Positions 8,391 to 16,921 are shown, numbered from the stretch's first letter. The stretch: 64,000 bases of DNA from Verrucomicrobiales bacterium (GCA_015075445.1 JABTUJ010000024.1:62001-126000); one strand, 5' to 3'. Translations and numbers: made by a program. The notes: generated by a model from the letters alone, not told the origin.

Positions 8391-8432
8391 TGACGGGGAG
8401 CGGTTTGCAACTATTTCAGGCAGTTGCGGAGA

Positions 8433-9656
8433 TTATTGCGGAAGCTCTTCCTTGATGATCCCGATCAGCTCCTTTCGGACTGCCGGCCAGTTCTCGGCGT
8501 CCAGCGCTTCCAAGGCCGCCAGAATATCACCCAGCAGGGCCGGATAGTCCCGGCTGTCCACTTCATTGGCCCGCAGCCGGTCCAGGGTGGCCTTCATCGT
8601 TTCGGGGTTCGCTGGACTGTCGCCGGCATCGCCAGACTGCATGACGTCACCCAAAGGGACGATCCTCTTGCGCCCGACGCTCTTCCGCCATTCCACGGCG
8701 CGGGCCATCTTCTGGTATTCCTTGCCGCGCGAGGGCCACTTGTCCACGCGGTCGTAGAAACTTCGATGGGGCACCCCAAGGAAATCCGCCGCCGCCTTCC
8801 TGGTCCCCAGGACCATGATGACGGCAAACGCCCGGAAGTCTTCGCCGTCCACCCGCAGGGCGAATCTCAGGTAACCGTCTGCCTGAAGCTGCCTCAGTTC
8901 ATCATTCTCCTGGCGCAGTTCATAGGCCCCGTGAGCGACCGCCGCGATGTCGCGCCCGATCTTCTCCACGGTACGGGCCAACCCCTTGTTTTCGGCCGTG
9001 CGCCTCGCGAACTCGGCGAGCAGCGGCCCCGCCGACGGCTTAGCCGTGAGCTTCCCATCCGGCCCCAAGTCGATGATGTCCCGGAGCGCAAGGTGCATGC
9101 AGAGTTGTCGTCGCAGGCACGATTCGACATCACCCGAACAGTGGACGCCCGTCGGCGTCAACAAGATGAACGGGTCTGGGTGGGCATTGAACAGGCGGTC
9201 AACCTCGCGCATCATCCGCGCACTGTCGCCAGGGACCATCAGATAGACCCCCCACCCCGAAGGCCCGTATCTCCCGATCCGTTCCGCCCGAGCGCCAGCG
9301 ACTGTCCGGCTGCCGCACACGTCGAGGTTCAAGCACACCGCAATCCCCCGGCACAGAGCCGCCGTGTCCACCTCGAAGACAATCAAGTCCTCACGCTTCA
9401 GCGGTATCGGCGGGCAACCCTCATCGGGGCCGGGAACAGCTATCCAGCAACCGGGTGACAGTTCCTCGATCCGGTGCGGGCATTCGCAGCCCACGACATT
9501 CGTGCAAGGGTAAGTTGACGCCAGGCGATTCGCGGGCCGCAACAGGGGCCACACGCTCTCGGCGTCGGTGCCGAGTTGCCCCCGCCATTCAACCGTTACC
9601 GCGCCGCCCGCCAGGCGTTCAAGCGCTGGCCAAAACCCCGTCCGGCTCTTGCTCAT
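8433..9656 (-). CDS. Unrecognised 407-residue protein, second gene of WYL-associated unit
   Basis: I do not recognise this family. The first third contains a cysteine cluster (YPCTNVVGCECPHR), a possible metal site or structural knuckle. The middle includes FEVDTAALCRGIAVCLNLD and a helical, coiled-coil-prone stretch rich in Arg/Glu (ENDELRQLQADGYLR). The C-terminal third contains RKAAADFLGVPHRSFYDRVDKW, which looks like a helix-turn-helix resembling those of Fis/sigma-54 activators, and ends in a helical ELIGIIKEELPQ. It overlaps the preceding gene by 38 bp, so the two are probably translated together. A strong terminator follows. A DNA-binding role is inferred only from the helix-turn-helix-like segment. 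Confidence 0.65.
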   Translation of the reverse strand: MSKSRTGFWPALERLAGGAVTVEWRGQLGTDAESVWPLLRPANRLASTYPCTNVVGCECPHRIEELSPGCWIAVPGPDEGCPPIPLKREDLIVFEVDTAALCRGIAVCLNLDVCGSRTVAGARAERIGRYGPSGWGVYLMVPGDSARMMREVDRLFNAHPDPFILLTPTGVHCSGDVESCLRRQLCMHLALRDIIDLGPDGKLTAKPSAGPLLAEFARRTAENKGLARTVEKIGRDIAAVAHGAYELRQENDELRQLQADGYLRFALRVDGEDFRAFAVIMVLGTRKAAADFLGVPHRSFYDRVDKWPSRGKEYQKMARAVEWRKSVGRKRIVPLGDVMQSGDAGDSPANPETMKATLDRLRANEVDSRDYPALLGDILAALEALDAENWPAVRKELIGIIKEELPQ

Positions 9657-10806
9657 CGGCGCTCCGCTTCAGAATGAACCCCCGCGCATCAAGCCACCGC
9701 TCCATCAGGGCGGTGTCTCCATCCCGAACGACGCTCAGCCTGTTGCTCCCGAGAATCTTGATCGTGCGCCGCTTCTTCGAGTCGCTGAACCGCACCAGGA
9801 AGCTGGCGCGCACCAGGCTTTCGGCGTCCGGCAGCACGACGCGCTCATTCTCGATTGCGGTGAACAGGTCCGACGCATGGTGGGTCGAACGAAGCCACTC
9901 GCTCCCGGACGCCGCCAGTATCTGAACTTCGGTCAACAGGATGTCCTCAATTCCCGCAACGTCAGCGCAGGCCAGGCAGGCCCGGCCGTCGTCCACCAGG
10001 GGTGCCAGCGTGAACTTCGCTCCCCCCGGAAAGAAGTCCTTGTCGTGGAGGATGTGTTTCCCGAAGAGGGTCCGCAGCACTTCGACCTCGCGCGGGTTGC
10101 AGCCGTGGACCCGCAATTCGCCGCGCTTGCGGTTGTAGACGAGCACGTCGTACTCGCCGGGCCGGAAGATCAGCGTGTCGGCCCCGCTCGCTGAAACCAC
10201 CTCCTGCCGTTTGCTGGCGAGCCCGTGGCGCACAAGGAACCAGTATTCCCCTGGCCGCCGGTACATCCACACCTTGGCATGCCGCCCGCGCTTCGCGTGG
10301 AAGAACCAATCCGCCAACTCGGCTTCAAGATCGGTCATCCCCTTCGCGGTCGGCCCGTCGAATGACGGGTCTGGCTGGCGGTCGGTCACGAAATGAACGA
10401 AGCCCCGCGGCCGGTCCAGTTGGTGCATCTGATGCAGTTCCTCCAGCACCGCAGGCGCTTGCAGCCACACCTGCACCGCCACGTCAACCGGATCGGGATC
10501 CTCCCCGACTTCTACCGTCAGACCGACACGCCGCGCGCCATCGAGCAGATCAAGCATGGCGTTCTCCGTGGACATCTCGTGAATGAGCGATGCGGAGTGC
10601 ATGAGATCACGTGGCATCTCCCCGTCGGGTTCCATGAAGACCCATGCCAGCCGGTCATAGTCGATGGGGCTGCTCGATCCGTCCACTGGCAGCGCCAGCC
10701 CGCGCCCGGCCAGGTATCCGCGCGCGGGATCGAGCCACTTGCGTAGGTTCTCCGGATTCATCCGTTTGAAGGTCCCCGGATGCGTGAACAAACTCAGGTT
10801 CGCCAT
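9619..10806 (-). CDS. Unrecognised 395-residue protein, first gene of WYL-associated unit
   Basis: I do not recognise this family. The ATG at 10804-10806 is preceded by a good ribosome site (agaaaggagc). The protein is a mixed alpha/beta globular protein without membrane segments. Notable stretches are HFVTDRQPDPSFDG, a basic WFFHAKRGRHAKVW, EYDVLVYNRKRGELRVHG and FFPGGAKFTLAPL, and a late CLACADVAGIED. No Walker, PD-(D/E)XK, HNH or methyltransferase motif stands out. It overlaps the next gene by 38 bp and follows the WYL regulator on the same strand by about 250 bp. The three plus the terminator look like one regulated unit. Confidence 0.65.
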   Translation of the reverse strand: MANLSLFTHPGTFKRMNPENLRKWLDPARGYLAGRGLALPVDGSSSPIDYDRLAWVFMEPDGEMPRDLMHSASLIHEMSTENAMLDLLDGARRVGLTVEVGEDPDPVDVAVQVWLQAPAVLEELHQMHQLDRPRGFVHFVTDRQPDPSFDGPTAKGMTDLEAELADWFFHAKRGRHAKVWMYRRPGEYWFLVRHGLASKRQEVVSASGADTLIFRPGEYDVLVYNRKRGELRVHGCNPREVEVLRTLFGKHILHDKDFFPGGAKFTLAPLVDDGRACLACADVAGIEDILLTEVQILAASGSEWLRSTHHASDLFTAIENERVVLPDAESLVRASFLVRFSDSKKRRTIKILGSNRLSVVRDGDTALMERWLDARGFILKRSADEQEPDGVLASA

Positions 10807-10923
10807 CTCATGCTCCTTTCTGCTGGCGCTTGGTTCGCCGCGAAGTTCCTCCCCTCGCCACGATCCTGAACAGCGCTGTTGTTACTTGGCCAATGCCAAC
10901 CATTGCGCTCGCCAGCATACCAG

Positions 10924-10952
10924 AAGGGGCGGGACAACGGCAGTCCCGCCCC
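10924..10952. terminator. 11 bp hairpin downstream of the WYL gene
   Basis: A perfect inverted repeat (aggggcgggac / gtcccgcccct, 7 nt loop) lies about 110 bp beyond the WYL gene stop and about 120 bp upstream of the next start. Neither strand has a U-tract, so it may be an attenuator, an operator or a weak terminator. Confidence 0.4.
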
Positions 10953-11060
10953 TGTTCGTGCCCGGAAATACTTATTCACCGGGTTATTCACAGAAGCGCA
11001 CCGCGCCAGCAGCCTCCTTGCGCCGGTCTTTCCCCCAGGCCGCCGCCCGTGCGCGCCTCA

Positions 11061-12053
11061 TCAGGAGTACATCCCCGCCACCGCCGCCGCCGTCTTTGCG
11101 ACCCTCTCCCGGAGCGCCGCCGGGCCGATCACCCGCGCATGAACGCCCCAGTTCAACACCCATCGCTCGATTTCCTCCAGGCTGTTCAGCCGCATAGTCA
11201 GCCGCGACCTGCCGCTGGCCGTCTCGACCAGCACCTGGCTGGAATGCCACTGTCGCCCTCGCACCAGGTCCGTGCCCCAGGCGTCGAATTCAATGACCAC
11301 CTCGTGCTGTTCCTCTCCCTTCATCACGGTGAAACTGCCGGACAGGTACTTGTCCGGGTCGAACGTCTTCGGCTTCGCGAAGCGCTCGCTCGTCGCCACG
11401 GGCCTCGCCAACCGCGTCAGCACAAAGGTCCGCATCGCCCCCCGGTCCAGATCGTGGGCGAACAGATACCAGTGGTTATCAATACACGCGAGGTGGTACG
11501 GATGCACGTGCCGGCGCTCCCAGTTCACGGCCCCAAGCTTGCGGTAGTCAAACTCCAAGACTCGCCGTTCCCGGAGTGCCCGCGTGATCACCCGGAAGTT
11601 CTGCAAGTCCGCGTCCTCCGGCGCGAAGGGACGGAATGAAAGGGCCAACCCGAGATTCTCCAGCGAATACCGCTCCCGCCCGTCCAGTTGCCCGGTCAGC
11701 TTGCGGAACGCCATCCGCAGCGGCTTCTGAAACGGCGTCCCGTGGTACTGGGCGATGGCCTTGTCGGCGACCAGCAGAGCGAACATCTCGGCCTCGGTCA
11801 TGGCCGCCACCGGGAACCGGTCCACTTTACGGGTGTAGAAGTAGCCGTAACGCTCTTCATCATACGCGATTGGCAGGCCGTAACGCCCGCGCATGAACTC
11901 GATGTCCCGCTTCACCGTCCGGGCCGTGACCTCCAAGTCCATTCCCATCGTGACCGCATTGGGGTACTTGCCGCTGCTGATCCAGTCGTGAATCCGCCGC
12001 ATCCGGTCGGACGGCGGCCTCGTGTACCTTTCGCGCAGAGCGGCTTTGCTCAT
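11061..12053 (-). CDS. WYL-domain transcriptional regulator
   Basis: This 330-residue protein has an N-terminal winged helix (MRRIHDWISSGKYPNAVTM ... EVTARTVKRDIEFM), then a WYL domain with VLEFDYRKLG, HPYHLACIDNHWYLFAHD and RTFVLTRL, and a C-terminal WCX-type segment ending in WVLNWGVHARVIGPAALRERV. WYL proteins sense nucleic acids or nucleotides and often control defence loci (BrxR/CapW type). I chose the start MSKAALRERY at 12053; the frame extends upstream without good signals. It is transcribed toward the two unknown genes and is back to back with the HIRAN gene, so the 89 bp between 12053 and 12142 probably holds both promoters. Confidence 0.9.
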   Translation of the reverse strand: MSKAALRERYTRPPSDRMRRIHDWISSGKYPNAVTMGMDLEVTARTVKRDIEFMRGRYGLPIAYDEERYGYFYTRKVDRFPVAAMTEAEMFALLVADKAIAQYHGTPFQKPLRMAFRKLTGQLDGRERYSLENLGLALSFRPFAPEDADLQNFRVITRALRERRVLEFDYRKLGAVNWERRHVHPYHLACIDNHWYLFAHDLDRGAMRTFVLTRLARPVATSERFAKPKTFDPDKYLSGSFTVMKGEEQHEVVIEFDAWGTDLVRGRQWHSSQVLVETASGRSRLTMRLNSLEEIERWVLNWGVHARVIGPAALRERVAKTAAAVAGMYS

Positions 12054-12141
12054 AAAGCTTTGGTTTGCAGTCAAATGCAGTGCGGATGTTTTTACGCCCG
12101 TGGGACAGCGCTTGTCACTCCCCTTTTGGTAGAATGGCGGA

Positions 12142-12600
12142 ATGAATAGCGAAATCGGCATCACCTCTCGACGGGCGTTCCTGGGCTTCTTGGCGAAGGC
12201 GCCGCTGGTTCCAGTCGCGGTGCTCGCGCCACGACCCGCACAAGCGGCGCCCCCCACGCCCGCGCGCCAGGTCCTCATGAATGACTTCGCCATCGCCGGC
12301 TTCCGGTATTACGACGGGCCGGCTGAACTGCCGCACTTGACCGCCGGGGCTAAGCTGTCGCTCCGCGCCGAACCCGGAAACCCCCACGACGCCTTCGCCG
12401 TGGAAATCTTCCACGGCCCCGCCAAGCTGGGCTACGTGCCCCGGTTCTGCAACCGGCACATCAGCCGGCTGCTTCAGGACGCCGTGCCGCTCGCGTGCGA
12501 GGTAGAACGTGTTGATGCACAGGCGCCGCCCTGGGAAGCGGTCGCCGTGAAGCTCTTTCTCATCGCGGGGGAGTGCCAGTTTCGAGCAAGAAGGGCTTGA
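12142..12600 (+). CDS. HIRAN-domain protein with Tat-like N-terminus
   Basis: This 152-residue protein begins with SRRAFLGFLAKAPLVPVAVL and an A-rich cleavage region (PAQAAP), which resembles a twin-arginine signal. The rest is a HIRAN domain: DFAIAGFRYYDGP, LSLRAEPGNPHDAFAVEIF and KLGYVPRFCN. HIRAN domains bind DNA 3' ends and are usually intracellular, as in HLTF-like helicases, although stand-alone bacterial copies exist. A secretion signal on it is odd; the RR could be fortuitous. It stands first in the plus-strand group that leads to the restriction-modification genes. Confidence 0.8.
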   Translation: MNSEIGITSRRAFLGFLAKAPLVPVAVLAPRPAQAAPPTPARQVLMNDFAIAGFRYYDGPAELPHLTAGAKLSLRAEPGNPHDAFAVEIFHGPAKLGYVPRFCNRHISRLLQDAVPLACEVERVDAQAPPWEAVAVKLFLIAGECQFRARRA

Positions 12601-12612
12601 CCCTGCATCACC

Positions 12613-12849
12613 TTGATGCATACTGATGCTCGACTGGCACGCGAGATGGAACTATCAACCGACGCTTCAGAAAAGCGCACTACGCGCATCACTGTGACGC
12701 TGCCACCTGACAACTATGCCCTCTTGGTCCGCATAGCCAGGAGCAAGAAGGTCTCGGCCTCCTGGGTCGTGCGCGATGCTGTGGACAAGTATCTCGCAGC
12801 CGATATTCCTCTCTTTCAGCGGGCGCCTCCCGTTCAATCCCCCGAATGA
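12613..12849 (+). CDS. Ribbon-helix-helix (CopG/Arc-like) protein
   Basis: This 78-residue protein has the core RITVTLPPDNYALLVRIARS followed by VSASWVVRDAVDKYL, which is the beta-helix-helix of CopG/MetJ-type DNA-binding proteins. It ends 1 bp inside the start of the methyltransferase reading frame (ATGA). This placement suggests it regulates the restriction-modification operon, as a controller protein would, although it could also be a lone antitoxin; no toxin is adjacent. Confidence 0.75.
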   Translation: MMHTDARLAREMELSTDASEKRTTRITVTLPPDNYALLVRIARSKKVSASWVVRDAVDKYLAADIPLFQRAPPVQSPE

Positions 12850-14282
12850 GAAGACCGACCGAAAGGAAGCGACCGCGCGCACTGTATAGGCAGAAGATCC
12901 GTGCGCGGTGCACTGATATCCGTGGCCCTTGCACCCCTGAGGCCGCGTTGATGCTGTGCGAAGAAGCTACCTCCTCCGCCCTTCCGGCTCTGAACGTTGT
13001 CGATCTCTTTTGTGGGGCCGGCGGCCTTTCCGCGGGCTTCCAGATGGCAGGTTATGGGGTGCTGGGCGGCGTTGACGTGGACCCCGACGCAATCGCGACG
13101 TACGGACTGAACTTTCCACAAGCGTCAGCCATCCACGGCGATCTGAGGAAACCGCCGATCCGCGAACGTGTTGTCGACCTGGCCAAGCGTGCGGACATGC
13201 TTGTTGGCGGCCCCCCTTGCCAGGCGTTCTCGCAAGTCCGTAACCACTCAAGACTCATCGATGACCCGCGCAACTCGCTCTACTGCGAGTTTGTTCGCGT
13301 GCTTGGCGAAACATCTCCTCGTGCTTTCGTCATGGAGAATGTGACCGGCATGGACCAGATGGGAGTCCGTCAGCAGATCGCTGAGGATTTGTCCCTGGGC
13401 GGTGAATACGCCGTGCGTTCCCAGGTAGTCGATGCCGCGGATTTCGGAGTGCCGCAAACCAGGAAGCGCCTCCTCTTTCTAGGCTGCCACCGTCGACTGA
13501 ACTTGGAGCCTCCGTTCCTGCAGGGAAGCGGTGCTACATCGGCCCTAGCGCTTGCACGGCGTAACGGATCGACACCGGTCTATTACGAAATCGAGCACCT
13601 CTCCCCCCTGTGGTCACGGACCCTCGCGGCGGTCATGGAGGACGCCGGCAATCTTCGTATCGTCACCGTCGCGCAGGCGATTTCGGACTTGCGAGACCTG
13701 CCTGTTGGAAACCGTCATGACTCTTTGCCATATTCGGAGCTGCCCGTGCCGGAATCCGCGTATCAGGCGCTCATGCGACAAGGCGCAGGGCCTGAAGTGC
13801 GCAATATCCAAGTGCCGCGAATCAACCTCGACACTGTAATGCGGCTGAGGAGCATCCCTCATGGCGGCAACCATCGCGATCTGCCGGAGGAACTCCTTGA
13901 GCGCTATTTGACAGGTAAGCGTTGGGGGCAAGACAACGGAAGTGGAAGGCTTTCTCGGCGCCACTTCTACGCCTACCGCAAGCTGCATCCTGCCATTTGG
14001 GCGTGGACACTCAACACCAAAGCCGACTCCGCCTACCACTACTCTGTCAACCGAAGTCTGTCAGTGCGGGAATTCGCACGAATCCAGTCCTTCCCAGACC
14101 GCTTTGTTTTCACAACCGATCCTAAAAAGGGGACTTTGCCGGGGCGAATCGACGGGGGATCGGCTCATTCGCGATACCGCCAAGTCGGCAATGCGGTGCC
14201 GCCGTTTCTCGCATGCGCGATAGCGGGGGCGTTTCGTGAGCTTTTCGCCGCGAAGCCCCTTGCCGGGATCACATCACGATAA
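12846..14282 (+). CDS. DNA (cytosine-5) methyltransferase
   Basis: The motifs of C5 methyltransferases are present in order: motif I VVDLFCGAGGLSAGF, motif IV with the catalytic Cys in GGPPCQAFSQVR, motif VI FVMENV, motif VIII PQTRKRLLF, and motif X RQVGNAVPPFLA near the C-terminus. It transfers a methyl group from AdoMet to C5 of cytosine and should protect the host against the downstream endonuclease. If the endonuclease is of CCGG type, the methylated base is expected in CCGG. The frame opens with an ATGA overlap at 12846, but the ATG at 12951, just before motif I, could be the true start; the intervening 35 residues are basic. A Vsr gene two positions downstream supports a 5-methylcytosine product. 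Confidence 0.93.
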   Translation: MRRPTERKRPRALYRQKIRARCTDIRGPCTPEAALMLCEEATSSALPALNVVDLFCGAGGLSAGFQMAGYGVLGGVDVDPDAIATYGLNFPQASAIHGDLRKPPIRERVVDLAKRADMLVGGPPCQAFSQVRNHSRLIDDPRNSLYCEFVRVLGETSPRAFVMENVTGMDQMGVRQQIAEDLSLGGEYAVRSQVVDAADFGVPQTRKRLLFLGCHRRLNLEPPFLQGSGATSALALARRNGSTPVYYEIEHLSPLWSRTLAAVMEDAGNLRIVTVAQAISDLRDLPVGNRHDSLPYSELPVPESAYQALMRQGAGPEVRNIQVPRINLDTVMRLRSIPHGGNHRDLPEELLERYLTGKRWGQDNGSGRLSRRHFYAYRKLHPAIWAWTLNTKADSAYHYSVNRSLSVREFARIQSFPDRFVFTTDPKKGTLPGRIDGGSAHSRYRQVGNAVPPFLACAIAGAFRELFAAKPLAGITSR

Positions 14283-14290
14283 TCACCGTC

Positions 14291-15409
14291 TTGGTCACTG
14301 AACACCAACAGATTCCGGCCGACTCCTCCCCCAACACGCCTTTTGGGGAACAGAACCGCAGGCGACTAATCGCTGAGTACTTCGAGGAGAAAGGCGCTCC
14401 GAGCGCATCGTCGGCATGGTTGCGGGTTTATGGCCTACTACTGTGGATCGACCGTACGATAGGACTCGCCCATTGCTATGAGAGCGACAAGTGCCAACCA
14501 GGGCGTCGTTGGTATGCGCGTTCATTGGCGTTCCATAGTTGGCTGGCGGCTGCATTTCAAACAACGCCTCTTGAGCTGGGCCAGCACCTTGACTGGCTCT
14601 TTATCCATGCCCTTGAGGACTGCCTAAGAGTGCTTTCGCGGGAGCAGAGAATGCGGAAGGAGAAGGGAGAAGCACAGCGTGCAGCTTTCCCTGGGCAGCA
14701 ATTCCCTTTGCCGGGAGCGGACCCCGAGATTCAGCGCATGCTCGGCGAGGCGCTCGCCCCCTACTTGTCCAGTCAACCGCCAGAAGACGTGTTTGACGCG
14801 ATCTCTGAACGGCTTCGTGAGTATTGGAGGCAGGAGAACAAACGGAAGAACCTACTCGGAGAAGGGTTCGAGGACGTGCTTGCAGCTGTGCTCGGCTCGG
14901 CAGGCGGCGCGGGACTTTCAGCGCGGACGCGGACCAGTATCGCCGAGATTCCTGGGTTCTACGCGCCCGGTCCCAAAGACAAGTCCACGAAGGTGGACAT
15001 CGTTGTCGAGCACGCGAGTTGGTCGCGGCCTGCGCTTGTCAACGTGAAGTGGTCAATTCGTGCGGACCGCGAAGACCAACTCTGGGATGACTTCAAGGAA
15101 TACGTCCGCTTTGACCGCGACCATCGTGGTTTTGACCATTACCTCATCACCAACGAGTTCGACCCGGCGCGACTCAACGCGGTTTGCGACCGGCGCGAGG
15201 CTAACAGCTACGTTTTCAAGCAGGTAGTTCATATCACTACGGATGGGCTTCTTGCCGCTTACGGACCGGCTCTCGTCGTGGATGATGGAGCGGATACCGG
15301 AAGGCGAATGGGCGAGTCATCAGTCGAACGCGTGCGGTTGCAGGTACACCAGGGGCGACTCGTCAGCCTTTCGGAGTGGCTCGTCGCACTCGGAACACAG
15401 ACTTTATGA
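14291..15409 (+). CDS. Type II restriction endonuclease with CCGG-family signature
   Basis: The protein is 372 residues from a TTG start, 8 bp after the methyltransferase stop. Near the C-terminal third it has KVDIVVEHAS followed by VNVKWSIRADRED. The K-x3-R-x-D-R spacing matches the catalytic Lys plus recognition Arg/Asp/Arg motif of the NgoMIV/Cfr10I/BsaWI group, which reads CCGG cores. An acidic EGFEDVL upstream may supply the third catalytic residue. The long N-terminal half is helical. Together with the adjacent C5 methyltransferase this is very probably a functional type II system. The flanking bases of the target cannot be read from sequence. Confidence 0.8.
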   Translation: MVTEHQQIPADSSPNTPFGEQNRRRLIAEYFEEKGAPSASSAWLRVYGLLLWIDRTIGLAHCYESDKCQPGRRWYARSLAFHSWLAAAFQTTPLELGQHLDWLFIHALEDCLRVLSREQRMRKEKGEAQRAAFPGQQFPLPGADPEIQRMLGEALAPYLSSQPPEDVFDAISERLREYWRQENKRKNLLGEGFEDVLAAVLGSAGGAGLSARTRTSIAEIPGFYAPGPKDKSTKVDIVVEHASWSRPALVNVKWSIRADREDQLWDDFKEYVRFDRDHRGFDHYLITNEFDPARLNAVCDRREANSYVFKQVVHITTDGLLAAYGPALVVDDGADTGRRMGESSVERVRLQVHQGRLVSLSEWLVALGTQTL

Positions 15410-15433
15410 TCCGCCGGCCACAGAGAATGCGGG

Positions 15434-15907
15434 ATGGTTGACGTTTTCACCAGGGCAAAGCGCAGCGAGGTCATGTCGCGTATCCGCTCAAAGGGCAACG
15501 CGAAAACTGAACTGCGCCTCCTTGCGATTCTCCGGACTGAAGGCATCACCGGCTGGCGACGACATGCCCAACTGCCCGGGAATCCCGATTTCGTTTTCCG
15601 GAGGCGCCGCTTGGCCATCTTCGTCGATGGGTGCTTTTGGCACGGCTGCCCGCGCTGTTACCGCCGCCCCACTTCCAATCGCCGATACTGGGATGCCAAG
15701 GTCATTCGCAATCGCGCCCGCGACCGCACGGTTACCCGCGAACTCCGGCGTGCCGGATGGAATGTCATGCGCATTTGGGAGCACGCCCTTAAGAACCCCA
15801 AACGGTGCCTTGAGAAACTCCTGATTAGACTATGTGGTAACGCGCAGGTGACCGATGAGCATCCGAGCCCAAGAAGGAGTCCGCAAGCACCTTATGCAAC
15901 AGAGTGA
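15434..15907 (+). CDS. vsr: Very short patch repair endonuclease
   Basis: This 157-residue protein has the Vsr pattern: RSEVMSRIRSKGNAKTE, then PDFVFRRRRLAIFVDGCFWH, GCPRCYRRP, NRRYW..K...N..RD, and GWNVMRIWEH. The Asp in PDFVF and the His/Cys zinc residues are conserved. Vsr nicks beside T:G mismatches that arise when 5-methylcytosine deaminates, so it limits mutation caused by the neighbouring methyltransferase. It follows the endonuclease gene by 24 bp and overlaps the next gene. Length is normal for the family. Confidence 0.95.
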   Translation: MVDVFTRAKRSEVMSRIRSKGNAKTELRLLAILRTEGITGWRRHAQLPGNPDFVFRRRRLAIFVDGCFWHGCPRCYRRPTSNRRYWDAKVIRNRARDRTVTRELRRAGWNVMRIWEHALKNPKRCLEKLLIRLCGNAQVTDEHPSPRRSPQAPYATE

Positions 15908-16916
15908 GTTCGAGCTTTTCTGCGAGTGGGCTAGCGCCGCGCTCGCGAAACACCAGGCGCACGCCGCGTTTCAGAATGCCCTTCGCGCCCTGCTCGCGGC
16001 CGAGTTCCCTGGCAGCACTGCCGTCGCGGAGGTGTATGCCGTTGCGGGAGGACGCAACGACATGGTCCAATACTGGCAGGATGGCAAGCGCGCCGTGTTT
16101 GAGCTGTTCTGTTCCCCAAGTCAGATCCCCCAGGACCTGCGCCTTTTGGAACGCGCCGAGGCCCACTGGAAGACCGCTGTTCTGCTCGATGAGGCGGTCA
16201 ATCCCGACCTGTCCGCAACTTTCTTCCGGAAGAAGCCGGAAGGGCTCCCTTTCCTCTGGCTCAGTCAAGTTATCATGCCTGCCAAGGCTACTGAATGCCG
16301 GCTCAAACTGCGCCAGTTGCTTAGCATGGAGCCCCTTCACCCTGCGCGATCCGCTCACGTAACCGACCAGACATCCTTTGTCCAAATCGCTCACGCCGAT
16401 GATGGCTTTATCGCCCAGACTGGGCGGGGTGATATCAATATCAATCAGAAGAAAATCATTCGGCCCCAGATCATTCATGAACCGGGTGACGTATCGGAGG
16501 AAGCTGTCCACGCCATCCAAGAACTCATTCGCCAGCTCGCCGAGACTGATGAACAGGCCGGCAAGACAGCTTCCTACGGTGAATATCACCAGCGGCTAAA
16601 ACGCCGCTATAAGGTAGCGTCATATCGGAAGCTAACCGTGGCTCAAGGGGAGGACGCGATCGGATGGCTGCGCGAAGAACTCGGGCGCAAGCTGCCGAGT
16701 CTTCGGCGTTCAAACCATGACGAATGGCGTAAGCGGGTTTATCGGGCGATTTGGGCTTGCGCACGGGAGATGGGATGGGAGGAGGGGCGGGTTCACGGGT
16801 TTGCCAATGCGGAATTGGGGCTAAAGCAGCCGATCTCATCACTGAAGGAGCTTGGCGAACAGAAGCTCGAACTGCTTCGTGACAAGCTCCGTAATTTGGC
16901 GCGCCGTAACCGCTAA
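15855..16916 (+). CDS. Unassigned protein in the R-M cluster: nuclease-like N-terminus, ORF6C-like C-terminus
   Basis: This 353-residue protein overlaps vsr by 53 bp (an alternative ATG at 15894 would reduce this). The N-terminal half contains VAEVYAVAGGRNDMVQYW and AVFELFCSPSQIPQDL, which fits a PD-(D/E)XK-like fold in which the usual E-x-K is E-x-F, so it may be inactive. A linker IAQTGRGDININQKK leads to a helical C-terminal part (HQRLKRRYKVASYRKLTVAQ). That part resembles ORF6C/phage-antirepressor C-terminal domains. It is the last gene of the plus-strand group and may be a regulator or an extra defence component. Function unknown. Confidence 0.65.
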   Translation: MSIRAQEGVRKHLMQQSEFELFCEWASAALAKHQAHAAFQNALRALLAAEFPGSTAVAEVYAVAGGRNDMVQYWQDGKRAVFELFCSPSQIPQDLRLLERAEAHWKTAVLLDEAVNPDLSATFFRKKPEGLPFLWLSQVIMPAKATECRLKLRQLLSMEPLHPARSAHVTDQTSFVQIAHADDGFIAQTGRGDININQKKIIRPQIIHEPGDVSEEAVHAIQELIRQLAETDEQAGKTASYGEYHQRLKRRYKVASYRKLTVAQGEDAIGWLREELGRKLPSLRRSNHDEWRKRVYRAIWACAREMGWEEGRVHGFANAELGLKQPISSLKELGEQKLELLRDKLRNLARRNR

Positions 16917-16921
16917 GGCGC

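Noticed and set aside
10794..10991. 65-residue minus-strand frame upstream of the 395-residue gene
   Set aside because: It runs over the hairpin and into the ribosome-binding region of the next gene.
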